From Devosia sp. (lineage in GTDB: Bacteria > Pseudomonadota > Alphaproteobacteria > Rhizobiales > Devosiaceae): DNA of 29,608 nt. The stretch covers positions 1-29,608 of the forward strand of contig DROE01000138.1 in NCBI GenBank assembly GCA_011322005.1, given 5' to 3'. The notes under the pieces were generated by a model. The model made no database searches. It had not been told where the DNA came from and was given only the letters and a program-made list of their open reading frames with translations. Of the stretch, positions 7,704 to 16,281 are shown piece after piece; the stretch's first letter is position 1, and every line of letters begins with the position of its first letter. The position numbers and the translations under genes are program-made.

Positions 7704-9001
7704 GAGGGTTTGGCAGAACCCGACAATGGTGTAACCCTGAGCTGGGTTAGGCGGTTTTTGTCCTTGCGCATAATCTTGATGCGCAACCCGTGGAAGGTAA
7801 ACTGCTGGCCCTGATCGGGGATGGTTTTGGCCTCGTGGATGACCAGACCGGCAATGGTGGTGGCCTCCTCGTCGGAGAGGTTCCAGTTCAGCGAGCGGTT
7901 GAGGTCGCGAATGGGCAGGGACCCATCAATGATATAGCTTCCATCGCTCTGTTTTGTGACGCCGGACAACTCAACGTCGTGTTCGTCCGAGATTTCGCCG
8001 ACGATTTCCTCCAGTATGTCCTCAAGAGTAATCAGACCCTGCACCTCGCCATATTCGTCCACCACAAGGGCAAAATGGGTTTTGCCCTTTAGAAAAGCGT
8101 TGAGCTGGGACTGGGCCGAAGTGGTTTCGGGAACAAACCAGGGCTGTTTGGCGATGCGTTCCACATTGACCCGTGCCACGTCCCCGCCGACATCGACCAG
8201 TTCGGCCAACACGTCTTTTGCGTGTACCACGCCGATAATTTCATCCCGGTCCCCTTTATGCAGGGGGATGCGGGTATAGGGGCTTTTGAGAACCGCGTTG
8301 ACCAATTCCTCCGGTTTCATGGTGACGTCGAGTGCCACCATGTTGATGCGGTGGACCATGATTTCGGAAACCTCGAGCTCGGAGAGATCAAGAATGCCGC
8401 CCAGCATGTCGCGGTCGTGTTTGACCATTTCACCTTCGGCGTGCAGCAGGTCGACGGTGCCGCGAATTTCCTCCCGGCCGGTCAGGCCCGAACGTGTGTC
8501 GTCGGTCTTGACCCCTAACAGGGCCAAAAGAGCGCGTACCAGCCCTTGAATGATGGCGGTGAGCGGGGCCAGCACAATGACCACCGGGCGGATTATGGGG
8601 GCGACGCCCAGGGCGAACTCGTCGGGCTGGTTGATGGCCCAGGTCTTGGGCAGGACCTCGGCAAAAATCACCACGGCCAGCGTCATCACCAGCGTTGCAT
8701 AAACAACGCCGGTATCTCCAAACAAGGCAATTAGCACCGATGTGGCCAGCGCCGAGGCCAGAATGTTGACCAGATTGTTGCCCAGCAGCAAAGCGCCGAT
8801 CAGGCGTTCCCTGCTTGCGATGAGGTGTTCGACAATCAGGGCCCGCCCCGAGACCCTGCGCGTTTCGGTTCTGGAGCGGGAAAGCTGATGGACACGGGCG
8901 CGCGACACCGCGGTCAGCGCCGTTTCAGAGCCGGAAAAAAATGCGCTGAGCAGCAGCAGAAGAAATATGGCGGCGATGGTGAACCCTATGGTCAAACTCA
9001 C
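7700..9001 (-). CDS. CNNM/CBS/CorC-HlyC family membrane protein
   Basis: This 433-residue protein has the architecture of the CorC/HlyC (CNNM) family, linked to magnesium and divalent-cation efflux. It has an N-terminal DUF21/CNNM membrane domain with about four hydrophobic segments (to about residue 150), a paired CBS module (about 205-330, including SEIMVHRINM and ALVVDEYGEVQGLITLEDI), and a C-terminal CorC_HlyC transporter-associated domain (about 350-425). Older annotations call it hemolysin or TlyC, which is misleading. The start is a GTG at 9001 with GGAG seven bases upstream. It lies 13 bases after aroB, so it should be part of the aroK-aroB transcript. The stop overlaps that of bolA on the other strand. 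Confidence 0.9.
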   Translation of the reverse strand: MSLTIGFTIAAIFLLLLLSAFFSGSETALTAVSRARVHQLSRSRTETRRVSGRALIVEHLIASRERLIGALLLGNNLVNILASALATSVLIALFGDTGVVYATLVMTLAVVIFAEVLPKTWAINQPDEFALGVAPIIRPVVIVLAPLTAIIQGLVRALLALLGVKTDDTRSGLTGREEIRGTVDLLHAEGEMVKHDRDMLGGILDLSELEVSEIMVHRINMVALDVTMKPEELVNAVLKSPYTRIPLHKGDRDEIIGVVHAKDVLAELVDVGGDVARVNVERIAKQPWFVPETTSAQSQLNAFLKGKTHFALVVDEYGEVQGLITLEDILEEIVGEISDEHDVELSGVTKQSDGSYIIDGSLPIRDLNRSLNWNLSDEEATTIAGLVIHEAKTIPDQGQQFTFHGLRIKIMRKDKNRLTQLRVTPLSGSAKPS

Positions 9002-9014
9002 TTGAGTACTCCGT

Positions 9015-10133
9015 TCATTTAGTTCGCATCTCCTCCAGAAATTTACCTATCTCGTCCGGCTCGACATCATTGGCGATGAAGGCCTTGCCGATGCCCCGGG
9101 TCAGGATGAAGTTCAGCCGCCCCCGCGTGACCTTCTTGTCCTGGGTGATATGATGCATCAGTTTGTCGGTGGATGCCAGTTCGCCGGGAATATCGGATAA
9201 AGTGGTGGGCAGGCCGGCATTTTGCAAATGGTGTTCGATGCGGGTTATGTCCTGGCCGGGGGCAAGGCCCATTCTGGCGGAAAATCTGTGGGCCAGCATC
9301 ATGCCGATGGCAACGCCCTCGCCGTGAAGCAAACGGTCTGAATAGCCGGTCGCCGCTTCAAGGGCATGCCCGAAGGTATGGCCCAGATTAAGCAATGCGC
9401 GTCTTCCCTGTTCATATTCGTCGGCAATGACAAAACGGGCCTTGGCCTGACAGGATCGGGCGATGGCCTCAGCCCTCGCGGGGCCGCCGGAGAGAATTTC
9501 CGCAAGGTTTTTCTCAAGCCAGAAGAAAAAGTCCTCATCATCAATCAGGCCATATTTGACTATTTCGGCGTAACCCGAAGCGAACTGGCGCTGAGGCAGA
9601 GTTTCAAAAACATCGAGGTCGGCAAGCACCAGTTTTGGCTGGTGGAAAGCGCCAACAAGGTTTTTGCCGAATTTTGAGTTTATCCCGGTCTTGCCGCCCA
9701 CCGAACTGTCGACCTGGGCCAGAAGCGAAGTGGGAATCTGCACAAAAGCCATGCCGCGCCGGGCGATGGCGGCGGCAAATCCCGCCAGGTCGCCGATGAC
9801 GCCGCCGCCAAGGGCCAGAATGATGTCGCCCCGTTCCAGCCTGGCCTCAAGAATGGCGTCAACGATTTCACTCAGGCGGTCATAACATTTGGCCGCCTCC
9901 CCATGGGGCACGGAAATGAGTGTATATTCAAGCCCTGCGCCCTCAAGGGCGGTAACCAGCCGGGGCAGCTGGGCTTTTTCCACCTCGCTGTCGGTGATGA
10001 TGCCGAAGCGGGCGTTCGGGAACATTTGAGCCAGCCGGGTGCCGGCCTGCTCTATCAGCTTATGTGCGATAAGAATGTCATAGGCGCGCGACCCCAGATT
10101 GATCGAGACCCTTGTCGGTGACTTATCTGTCAT
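9015..10133 (-). CDS. aroB: 3-dehydroquinate synthase
   Basis: This 372-residue cytoplasmic enzyme converts DAHP to 3-dehydroquinate, the second step of the shikimate pathway, using NAD+ and a divalent metal. Visible family elements are the glycine-rich GGGVIGDLAGF near residue 110, PTSLLAQVDSSVGGKTGIN near 135, the metal and substrate residues in GYAEIVKYGLI near 190, NLGHTFGHALE near 253 and HGEGVAIGM near 275. The length is normal. The ATG at 10133 overlaps the aroK stop by four bases (ATGA), indicating translational coupling. The CNNM gene follows 13 bases later. Confidence 0.97.
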   Translation of the reverse strand: MTDKSPTRVSINLGSRAYDILIAHKLIEQAGTRLAQMFPNARFGIITDSEVEKAQLPRLVTALEGAGLEYTLISVPHGEAAKCYDRLSEIVDAILEARLERGDIILALGGGVIGDLAGFAAAIARRGMAFVQIPTSLLAQVDSSVGGKTGINSKFGKNLVGAFHQPKLVLADLDVFETLPQRQFASGYAEIVKYGLIDDEDFFFWLEKNLAEILSGGPARAEAIARSCQAKARFVIADEYEQGRRALLNLGHTFGHALEAATGYSDRLLHGEGVAIGMMLAHRFSARMGLAPGQDITRIEHHLQNAGLPTTLSDIPGELASTDKLMHHITQDKKVTRGRLNFILTRGIGKAFIANDVEPDEIGKFLEEMRTK

Positions 10134-10738
10134 TTGGAGCCTGGAACCTGTGGTTTGGATGAGGCCATGAACGCCAGCAGTATTTCGATAATTTCGCTGG
10201 CCACCACGTCCTGGGGTACGTCTTTTGAGGTGATGGTGACATCGGCCAGCGCGTAGGTGGGATAGCGCTCTTCAATCAGGTCCTTAAGGGTTTGCCGGGG
10301 GTTTGCCGTTTGCAGCAGCGGGCGGTTGGTGCGCCGCGAGACGCGGGCGAACAGCAGGTCGAAGTCGGCCTTTATCCAAACGGATATCGCCCTTTTTTTA
10401 ATTGTGGCGCGGGTGGCGGGGTCGATAAAGGCGCCTCCCCCAGTTGCCAACACGATATCGTCGTCTTTAAGCAAGCGCTCAACCACCTTGGCTTCGCCCG
10501 CACGGAAGGCCTGTTCTCCGTGGCGGGCGAAAAAGTCGGGGATGTTCATGCCGGCGGCGGCTTCGATTTCGTGATCGCTGTCAATGAATCCGCGGCCCAA
10601 CTGGGTGGCCAGACGCCGGCCGACACTGGTTTTTCCCGCGCCCATCATGCCCACGAGCACAATAGGCCTGCCTTTGAGCAAAACCAGCAGCTTTTGTGCA
10701 GCGATCGTGGAATTTGGTGGGGCATCGGCCCTGTTCAA
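10130..10738 (-). CDS. aroK: Shikimate kinase
   Basis: This 202-residue kinase phosphorylates shikimate with ATP (fifth step of the pathway). Walker A is GMMGAGKTS at 30-38. Shikimate-binding residues are seen as D53/D55 (FIDSDHEIE), R79 (FRAGE) and the GGG at 100-102, and the lid arginine is in NRP at about 138-140. The start is TTG at 10738: no ATG or GTG is in frame before Walker A in a suitable place, and AGGAG lies eight bases upstream. N-terminal extension of about 20 residues before the P-loop strand is usual in alphaproteobacteria. It heads the aroK-aroB-CNNM operon and diverges from the small membrane-protein gene. Confidence 0.96.
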   Translation of the reverse strand: MNRADAPPNSTIAAQKLLVLLKGRPIVLVGMMGAGKTSVGRRLATQLGRGFIDSDHEIEAAAGMNIPDFFARHGEQAFRAGEAKVVERLLKDDDIVLATGGGAFIDPATRATIKKRAISVWIKADFDLLFARVSRRTNRPLLQTANPRQTLKDLIEERYPTYALADVTITSKDVPQDVVASEIIEILLAFMASSKPQVPGSK

Positions 10739-10762
10739 GGCAAAATCTCCTGTCAGGCTTGC

Positions 10763-10791
10763 GTTGAAGCGTCCGGAGCTTCATTTGTCAA
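10763..10791 (-). promoter_or_regulatory. Candidate aroK promoter
   Basis: On the minus strand, TTGACA (10791-10786) is followed after 17 bases by TTCAAC (10768-10763), placing the transcript start about 18 bases before the TTG start codon. The spacer contains a GAAGC/GCTTC inverted repeat. The -10 is weak. Confidence 0.3.
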
Positions 10792-10881
10792 GCGCCCCAG
10801 GCGCCAGTCTAGGCGAAGTTGCAGCTTGATTGAAACGACTATTTGGGACAAGAGTTAAGTCAAACAGAGGTCAGTCAAACG

Positions 10882-11028
10882 ATGCCAACTCTCATCCGGT
10901 TTTTCCTGTTTCTGGTTTTTGTCGGTGCGCTGGTTTTTGGCGGAATGATTGCGCTGGTCACGCTGGTCGAGCCTGCCGACAAGGAAGTCTCGGTACGCGT
11001 ACAGACCAAAGACCTGTTGGGAAGCTAG
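10882..11028 (+). CDS. Conserved small single-span membrane protein
   Basis: This is a 48-residue protein with one membrane segment (about residues 5-28, LIRFFLFLVFVGALVFGGMI) followed by a short charged tail ending KDLLGS. Small proteins of this shape, with a tail such as VEPADKEVSV, occur between aroK and xerD in many Hyphomicrobiales, sometimes mislabelled as histidine kinase. I know of no function. I chose the ATG at 10882 over an upstream frame-extension to 10843 because the extension is polar and unconserved-looking. AGAGG lies 11 bases upstream, a loose Shine-Dalgarno. The stop is seven bases before the xerD ATG, so the pair is probably co-translated. The tail would face the periplasm if the N-terminus is inside. 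Confidence 0.65.
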   Translation: MPTLIRFFLFLVFVGALVFGGMIALVTLVEPADKEVSVRVQTKDLLGS

Positions 11029-11035
11029 GCCCGAT

Positions 11036-11986
11036 ATGGGTGCGCCCGCTTCGTCTCCGACTTACCTGAGCGAGAGTTTTCTGGAGATGATGAGCGCAGA
11101 ACGTGGCGCGGCGGATAATACAATTTCCGCCTACGGGCGTGACCTGGAGGATTATTTCGGTTTTCTGTCCAGGCACAACCAGACACCGCTGAGTGCCTGC
11201 CGCTCTGATGTTGTCGCCTATCTTTCAAGCCTGCAGAGCGAAGGCTTTTCCGGCGCCAGTGCCGCCCGCCGTCTGAGCACCCTGCGCCAATTCCATCGTT
11301 TTTTGTGTGCCGACCGGTTGCGCAAGGATGATCCCACCCGCATCATTCAAAGCCCCAAGGCTCTGAAAGGCCTGCCCAAGGTTCTTTCAGAACAGGAGGT
11401 CGACAGGCTTTTCGAAGCAGCCGAAGAGGAGCTTTCAGGGGCCGTCCCGGGAAAAAAACGTCAAGCCGCCTTGCGTTTTCTTGTGCTGCTGGAACTGCTT
11501 TATGCCACCGGCATGCGAGTAAGCGAACTGGTGGCGCTGGAGCGAAGCTCAGTTATGCGGGACGCTCATTTCCTCACCATCTCGGGCAAGGGAGGGCGCG
11601 AGCGCATCGTGCCCCTGAATGACCGGGCACGCGATATTCTGGTTGTCTATCTTGGAGAACTTCCTGTCGAAAAATTCCTGTTTCCGGCCCGGGGCGCGGA
11701 CGGTCATCTCAGCCGGCAGGTGTTCGCCCGCGAACTGAAAGCCATGGGCGTGCGCGCCGGAATTGCAGGCGGCCGTCTTTCACCCCATGTGTTGCGTCAC
11801 GCCTTTGCTTCCCATCTGCTTGCCGGGGGTGCCGACCTTCGGGTGGTGCAGACCCTGCTTGGTCATGCGGACATTTCCACCACCCAGATTTATACCCATG
11901 TATTGGACGAGCGGTTGCGCCGACTGGTGGAGGTTCACCATCCGCTTGCCGGAAATAGTTCGGGCAAGGCGGAAGAGCAAGGCTGA
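11036..11986 (+). CDS. xerD: Site-specific tyrosine recombinase XerD
   Basis: This 316-residue integrase-family recombinase normally works with XerC at dif to resolve chromosome dimers. The N-terminal SAM-like domain (about 8-95) is followed by the catalytic domain with all expected residues: R161 (GMRVSEL), K185 (SGKGGRER), H251 and R254 (HVLRH), H277 (LLGHADI) and the nucleophile Y286 (QIYTHV). Its core location beside aroK and accA, and the absence of any mobile-element context, argue for the housekeeping XerD rather than an island integrase. The ATG at 11036 gives the normal family length. A longer frame upstream would overlap the small membrane protein gene. XerC versus XerD is assigned by neighbourhood and overall look, not by alignment. 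Confidence 0.9.
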   Translation: MGAPASSPTYLSESFLEMMSAERGAADNTISAYGRDLEDYFGFLSRHNQTPLSACRSDVVAYLSSLQSEGFSGASAARRLSTLRQFHRFLCADRLRKDDPTRIIQSPKALKGLPKVLSEQEVDRLFEAAEEELSGAVPGKKRQAALRFLVLLELLYATGMRVSELVALERSSVMRDAHFLTISGKGGRERIVPLNDRARDILVVYLGELPVEKFLFPARGADGHLSRQVFARELKAMGVRAGIAGGRLSPHVLRHAFASHLLAGGADLRVVQTLLGHADISTTQIYTHVLDERLRRLVEVHHPLAGNSSGKAEEQG

Positions 11987-11996
11987 GCGCAAGACA

Positions 11997-12025
11997 TTGA
12001 CAGGCAGGTCATGGAAAGTCATTTT
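11997..12025 (+). promoter_or_regulatory. Candidate accA promoter
   Basis: A perfect -35 hexamer TTGACA at 11997-12002 lies 11 bases after the xerD stop. With a 17-base spacer the -10 would be CATTTT (12020-12025), which is weak. TGGAAA/TTTCCA (12012-12028) makes a small inverted repeat over the same bases. Confidence 0.3.
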
Positions 12026-12083
12026 CCAGCCACTTTCATCGGGCTTTTGCCGACCAGCGTGACGAACCGGAGACTTTACCCCA

Positions 12084-13040
12084 ATGCAATCCTATCTCGA
12101 TTTTGAAAAGCCGGTCGCTGAACTTCAGGGCAAGATTGAGGAACTGCAGAAACTGGGGGACACCGATGAAGCGGTGGAAATCGATGAAGAGCTTGTGCGT
12201 CTGCAATCGCGGGCGGAGAACGCTTTGGCCGACATTTATGCAAAGCTGACCCCCTGGCAGAGAACCCAGGTTGCCCGCCATCCCCAGCGGCCCCATTTTG
12301 GTGACTATGTGGACAATCTCATTACTGAATGGGTGCCCCTGTCGGGGGACCGCAAATTTGGCGATGACCAGGCGCTGATCACCGGGTTCGGGCGGTTCAA
12401 CGGCATGCCGGTGGCGGTGATGGGTACCGAAAAAGGTTCAAGCACAAAATCCCGCATCAAGCATAATTTCGGCTCGGCCCGGCCCGAGGGGTATCGCAAG
12501 GCGGTGCGTATCATGGACATGGCGGACCGGTTTGATATTCCCGTAATTTCTTTTGTCGATACCTCCGGGGCCTATCCCGGTGTGGGGGCCGAAGAGCGCG
12601 GACAGGCCGAGGCCATTGCCCGCTCCACCGAAAAGTCGCTGGATCTGGGCGTGCCAAGCATTGCCATAATCGTGGGCGAGGGCGGTTCGGGCGGGGCGAT
12701 TGCCATTGCCACGGCCAACCGGGTTCTGATGCTGCAAAACGCCATTTATTCGGTCATCTCGCCCGAAGGGGGTGCCTCAATTCTCTGGCGCGATGCGGGC
12801 AAGGCCAAGGAAGCGGCAACGGCGATGAAGATTACCGCCGAGGATCTTGTCGGCTTTGGCATTGTTGACGGCATGATCGAGGAACCCGCCGGGGGAGCCC
12901 ATCGCCATATGCAGGCGGTAATGGATGCAACGGGCAAGGAAATCTCTGCTTTTCTTGAAGAATTTTCCGGCAAAAGCCGCGAAGAGGTGCGCGAGCATCG
13001 GCGGGAGAAGTTTCTGGCCATCGGCAAGTCGCTGATGTAA
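12084..13040 (+). CDS. accA: Acetyl-CoA carboxylase carboxyltransferase subunit alpha
   Basis: This 318-residue protein is the alpha half of the carboxyltransferase that moves CO2 from carboxybiotin to acetyl-CoA, making malonyl-CoA for fatty-acid synthesis. The N-terminal coiled segment (about 5-60) is followed by the crotonase-like core with RHPQRPHFGDYV near 72, a GYRKAVRIMDMADRF stretch near 136, DTSGAYPG near 160, and EGGSGGAIAIATANRV near 204 forming the oxyanion region. The length is normal. The ATG at 12084 is preceded by CGGAG 11 bases upstream. The partner accD is not in the window, which is usual. It is followed in the same direction by the L,D-transpeptidase gene after 120 bases with no convincing terminator. 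Confidence 0.97.
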   Translation: MQSYLDFEKPVAELQGKIEELQKLGDTDEAVEIDEELVRLQSRAENALADIYAKLTPWQRTQVARHPQRPHFGDYVDNLITEWVPLSGDRKFGDDQALITGFGRFNGMPVAVMGTEKGSSTKSRIKHNFGSARPEGYRKAVRIMDMADRFDIPVISFVDTSGAYPGVGAEERGQAEAIARSTEKSLDLGVPSIAIIVGEGGSGGAIAIATANRVLMLQNAIYSVISPEGGASILWRDAGKAKEAATAMKITAEDLVGFGIVDGMIEEPAGGAHRHMQAVMDATGKEISAFLEEFSGKSREEVREHRREKFLAIGKSLM

Positions 13041-13160
13041 CGGGCCGGGTCTCTCCTGACCGGGCTCCGGTTTGCGCATGGTGCTTACTCTGTGTAAACA
13101 ATGTTGTGACAAAAAGGGGTGCGGCGCAAGAAAACCGGGGTGGGACAGTTGGTAAATCTG

Positions 13161-14177
13161 ATGGATTTCCTTGGGCGCCTTGTTTGGTCGCCATTGGCAA
13201 AAATGTTTGCCGCTTTGTTGCTTGGCACACTGGTTTCTGCCTGCTCGGGGTTGATAGAAGGCGAGGACCGGGGTTTGCAGCCCCTCTCCAGCCAGACCGT
13301 CTCGGCTCTTGAGGCCATGGGTTCGTCGCCGGGTGAGGCGATGATGGTGCGCATCTATAAGCAAAGCTCGGAACTTGAGGTGTGGAAGCGGGTCGGGGAC
13401 GGCACGTTCAAACTGTTCAAAACCTACGCCATCTGCACGTTTTCAGGGGAGCTGGGCCCCAAAATCTTTGAAGGTGACCGCCAGTCGCCGGAAGGCTTTT
13501 ATACGGTGACGCGGGGGCTGATGAACCCGCGCTCGCAATATTATCTGGCGTTCAATCTGGGCTTTCCCAACAAGTTTGACCGGGCTCACGGGCGCACCGG
13601 TTCCAACATCATGGTGCACGGGGATTGCTCGTCCCGGGGCTGTTATGCCATGACCGACGAGCAGGTGGCCGAAATCTATGCGCTGGCGCGGGAGAGCTTT
13701 TCTGGCGGCAACCGCTCGTTTCAGGTTCAGGTCTATCCCTTCCGCATGACGCCGGAAAATCTGGCGGCGCACTATTCCAGTCCCAATCTGGCCTATTGGC
13801 AGAACCTTAAAACCGGGTTTGACCATTCCGAGGTCCTGAGGGGTCCCACCAATTGGGACGTGTGCAACAAGGAATATGTGTTTGATGTTCGTGCGGCTTC
13901 GGGTCAGCCGCTCGATGCTGAGGCGGCCTGCCCGGTTCTTATCCGGGACGCGTCCCTTGAAGCGCGGGTTGATGCGCGCCAGCGTGCCGACCGGGCGGCT
14001 TTTGAGATGGCGGTTGCCTCCATTCAGGCTTCGGAATTGCAAAGACAGACCGAGGCGCAACGCGAGGCCGACAAAGCCGTGGCTCTGGCCCAGCGCTCCG
14101 AAGCGGTCAATCAGGCAGGCAGCAATCTTGGTGATGCCATCGGCGGATTTTTCGGTGGAATTTTCGGCGGCAACTGA
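13161..14177 (+). CDS. L,D-transpeptidase (YkuD/YafK-like) lipoprotein
   Basis: This 338-residue predicted lipoprotein has its lipobox VSAC with Cys28 after a hydrophobic stretch. The middle carries a YkuD-type catalytic domain, with H153 in MVHGD and the nucleophile C161 in SSRGCYAM. This resembles E. coli YafK (DpaA/LdtF), which acts on meso-DAP bonds that attach lipoproteins to peptidoglycan or on DAP cross-links. The C-terminus (about 270-338) is a charged helix rich in Ala, Glu, Gln and Arg, ending in a Gly/Phe-rich tail (GGFFGGIFGG). The ATG at 13161 is chosen because it gives the lipoprotein signal. A GTG at 13119 would add 14 residues. Which reaction it performs cannot be decided from sequence alone. 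Confidence 0.85.
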   Translation: MDFLGRLVWSPLAKMFAALLLGTLVSACSGLIEGEDRGLQPLSSQTVSALEAMGSSPGEAMMVRIYKQSSELEVWKRVGDGTFKLFKTYAICTFSGELGPKIFEGDRQSPEGFYTVTRGLMNPRSQYYLAFNLGFPNKFDRAHGRTGSNIMVHGDCSSRGCYAMTDEQVAEIYALARESFSGGNRSFQVQVYPFRMTPENLAAHYSSPNLAYWQNLKTGFDHSEVLRGPTNWDVCNKEYVFDVRAASGQPLDAEAACPVLIRDASLEARVDARQRADRAAFEMAVASIQASELQRQTEAQREADKAVALAQRSEAVNQAGSNLGDAIGGFFGGIFGGN

Positions 14178-14295
14178 ACCCCGCAGAACCCCGCTAAAAC
14201 TTGTGCCGGACCGGTAAAATCTTTGGCATAGGGCCTTTTTATTGTGCGCCGGGTGCAGTTAAGCTTTTTGTTTCTGCAATCTGGCATCCCGGTTC

Positions 14296-14985
14296 ATGGA
14301 TATTCCCCTGCAAACCCTCATCCTGCTGCCCATCGGCCTTGGCCTGCTTGGCTTCATCGAGCCATGCACCATTGGCGGGCACCTGTTGTTTCTGGACAGT
14401 CAGAAGCGCCGGAGCGCGCCGGGAAAAATCAGTGCCGTGCTGGTGTTTGTTGCTGTCCGCTCGCTGGTAGCGGGTCTGTTCGGAGCGTTGACTGCTTTTG
14501 CCGGGCAAAGGCTCATCGGCGTGCAGACCGGCATCTGGCTGGTGTTCGGGTCCCTATATCTTGTTGTGGGGCTCTCGTTCATCGCCGGGAGGGCAGGGCT
14601 GGTCAAACACAGGATTGAACTGGCGCCAGCCACCTGGAAGCGGGCGCAGAACCCGGTGGTTCTGGGGCTGGCTTTCGGCTTGAACATTCCCGCCTGCGCC
14701 GCTCCCATCCTGTTCGGGCTTTTGGGTCTGGCGGCGGCGACGGGAACGGTTCTTACCGGCTTTTTCATGATGTTCCTGTTCGGGCTGTTTTTGTCATTGC
14801 CGCTGGTATTTTTCGCCTTCATCCCAAGGCTGGCGGGAACCCTTGACCGGCTGGCGGTAAGGCTGTCGGGCATGGGCTGGGTTCTTGGGGGAGTGTTCAT
14901 ATTGCTCGGGCTATGGTCCATCTGGTTCGGTCTTTATGTGGACCCGGCAAACTGGGTTGGCGACCTGTGGCAAACCGGGAGCTGA
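14296..14985 (+). CDS. CcdA/DsbD-like thiol-disulfide reductant carrier
   Basis: This 229-residue inner-membrane protein has about six hydrophobic segments and the two hallmark cysteines of the CcdA/DsbD transmembrane family: C24 in EPCTIGG and C134 in NIPACAAP. Such proteins pass electrons from cytoplasmic thioredoxin across the membrane to periplasmic partners, for cytochrome c maturation, copper handling or peroxide defence. There is no attached thioredoxin domain and no cytochrome c maturation gene nearby, so the periplasmic partner is unknown. The ATG at 14296 has no clear Shine-Dalgarno. The stop is five bases before the MFS start, implying coupling. The nearby multicopper oxidase makes a copper-related role conceivable, which is inference. 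Confidence 0.8.
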   Translation: MDIPLQTLILLPIGLGLLGFIEPCTIGGHLLFLDSQKRRSAPGKISAVLVFVAVRSLVAGLFGALTAFAGQRLIGVQTGIWLVFGSLYLVVGLSFIAGRAGLVKHRIELAPATWKRAQNPVVLGLAFGLNIPACAAPILFGLLGLAAATGTVLTGFFMMFLFGLFLSLPLVFFAFIPRLAGTLDRLAVRLSGMGWVLGGVFILLGLWSIWFGLYVDPANWVGDLWQTGS

Positions 14986-14990
14986 CGCCG

Positions 14991-16220
14991 ATGGTTGATA
15001 AAAGGCGTTTCACAAGTGTTGCCGCCGCGGGCATCAGCTTTCAGGCAGGTTCCACGGCGGTTGATTCGGCGACCATCATGTCAGCCCTTGTGTTCCAGCT
15101 CACCGGCAGTTCCATCCTTGTGGGGCTGGTCACCGCCATATTGCGTTTCGGCTGGCTGCTTCCGCAATTGTTTGTGGGCTTTCTGGCCCAGAGCGGTGGG
15201 TCTGCCATGCGTTACTATATGATTGGCGCATTCGGGCGGGCGACCGCCATGGCGCTTCTGGCGCTGGTGCTATTCTTTGGGGCGCAATGGCCGGCCATGC
15301 AACTGGCAATGGTTGTTCTGGCCTTGTGGACTGCCTACGCTTTCATTTCAGGGATTGTGGCGGTTCCCTACAATGACATTGTTGCCCGCTCGGTCGCTTC
15401 TGAGTGGCGCAGCCGTTTGCTGGCGACACGGTTTTTTGGCGGCGGGGTGCTGGCGCTTGGTGTGGTGGCCATTGCCGACCGGCTGGTGGGGGCTTTTGCC
15501 TTTCCCCTCTCCTACGCCGCCATTGTCGGCATGGCCTCGGTGCTGATGTTTATCTCAGCCGGCGTTTTTTCGGCGATGGGTGAGCCGGAAGGCGCAAGCG
15601 GAGTTCCGGGTAAACCCGGGTTTTTTGCCTTTCTGCGCACCGGAAAAGAGGTTTTCCGCAGTGACTTTCGCTTCAGGCGTTTTGTCTATGCGCAATGGTG
15701 TGGCGGAGCGGTGCTGATGGCGGGGCCGTTTTACGTGGTTTATGCCAGCACGGCGGGTTTTGACCTGGCCCGCGTAGCGCTGCTGCTTGGTGCGCAGACA
15801 ATTGGCGCCTTGCTCTCCAACTTCCTCTGGGGGTGGTGGGGCGACCATCTGGGCAAGGTCTCCCTGCTCAAGGCCATTGCCCTGGGGCGGATTTTGCCAC
15901 CTTTGGCGGTTCTGGCACTATCGTTTCTGGTGCCCGGAGAAAGTACCGAACTCTTCTATGTCTTTTTTGGAATATTCTTTGTAACCGGGGCGCTGGCCAA
16001 CGGGCTGACCATTGCGGTTATCGGATTTCTGATGGAAATCTCTCCCCCCGACCAGCGTCCCGCCTATAGCGGCTATTTCAACGCCATTACCGCTCCCGCG
16101 TTCCTGTTGCCCCTGCTGGCGGGGATTATTGCCAGCCTGTTCGGACTGAAAATGGTTTTTGCGCTGTCAGCGGCAGCGGCTCTGGCCCAGTTTGTTCTGC
16201 TGCGGGCCATCAGGGCCTGA
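14991..16220 (+). CDS. Major facilitator superfamily transporter
   Basis: This 409-residue protein has about 12 hydrophobic segments in two halves separated by a charged loop near residues 200-220 (GEPEGAS to RTGKEVF). The fold and length fit MFS, but I see no subfamily-defining motif and no substrate clue. The sequence contains conserved-looking SEWRSRLLATRFFGGG near residue 137 and WGWWGDHLGKVSLLKA near 280, the latter like the MFS loop motif between helices 8 and 9. The ATG at 14991 has GGGAG nine bases upstream, inside the end of the ccdA-like gene. It ends 61 bases before the convergent multicopper oxidase gene, with a palindromic repeat between them. Confidence 0.85.
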   Translation: MVDKRRFTSVAAAGISFQAGSTAVDSATIMSALVFQLTGSSILVGLVTAILRFGWLLPQLFVGFLAQSGGSAMRYYMIGAFGRATAMALLALVLFFGAQWPAMQLAMVVLALWTAYAFISGIVAVPYNDIVARSVASEWRSRLLATRFFGGGVLALGVVAIADRLVGAFAFPLSYAAIVGMASVLMFISAGVFSAMGEPEGASGVPGKPGFFAFLRTGKEVFRSDFRFRRFVYAQWCGGAVLMAGPFYVVYASTAGFDLARVALLLGAQTIGALLSNFLWGWWGDHLGKVSLLKAIALGRILPPLAVLALSFLVPGESTELFYVFFGIFFVTGALANGLTIAVIGFLMEISPPDQRPAYSGYFNAITAPAFLLPLLAGIIASLFGLKMVFALSAAAALAQFVLLRAIRA

Positions 16221-16234
16221 GTCTTTGTTTCGTC

Positions 16235-16279
16235 GCGCTGTCGAACCGAAAAACCGGTTCCCACTTTTTCTGACAACGC
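16235..16279. repeat. Dispersed palindromic repeat, probable bidirectional terminator
   Basis: GCGCTGTC (16235-16242) and GAACCG (16243-16248) are mirrored by CGGTTC (16255-16260) and GACAACGC (16272-16279). That gives a long imperfect hairpin with one C/A mismatch in the outer arm and an internal TTTTT at 16265-16269. The sequence around AAAACCGGTTCCCACTTTTTC strongly resembles a short intergenic repeat I recognise from many Hyphomicrobiales genomes. It lies between the convergent MFS and multicopper oxidase stops. Confidence 0.65.
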
Positions 16280-16281
16280 TC

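Noticed and set aside
11036..11986. Tyrosine recombinase as the integrase of a genomic island
   Set aside because: It is embedded in the aroK-xerD-accA core order, has XerD length and motifs, and no att-like repeats, tRNA or cargo are beside it.
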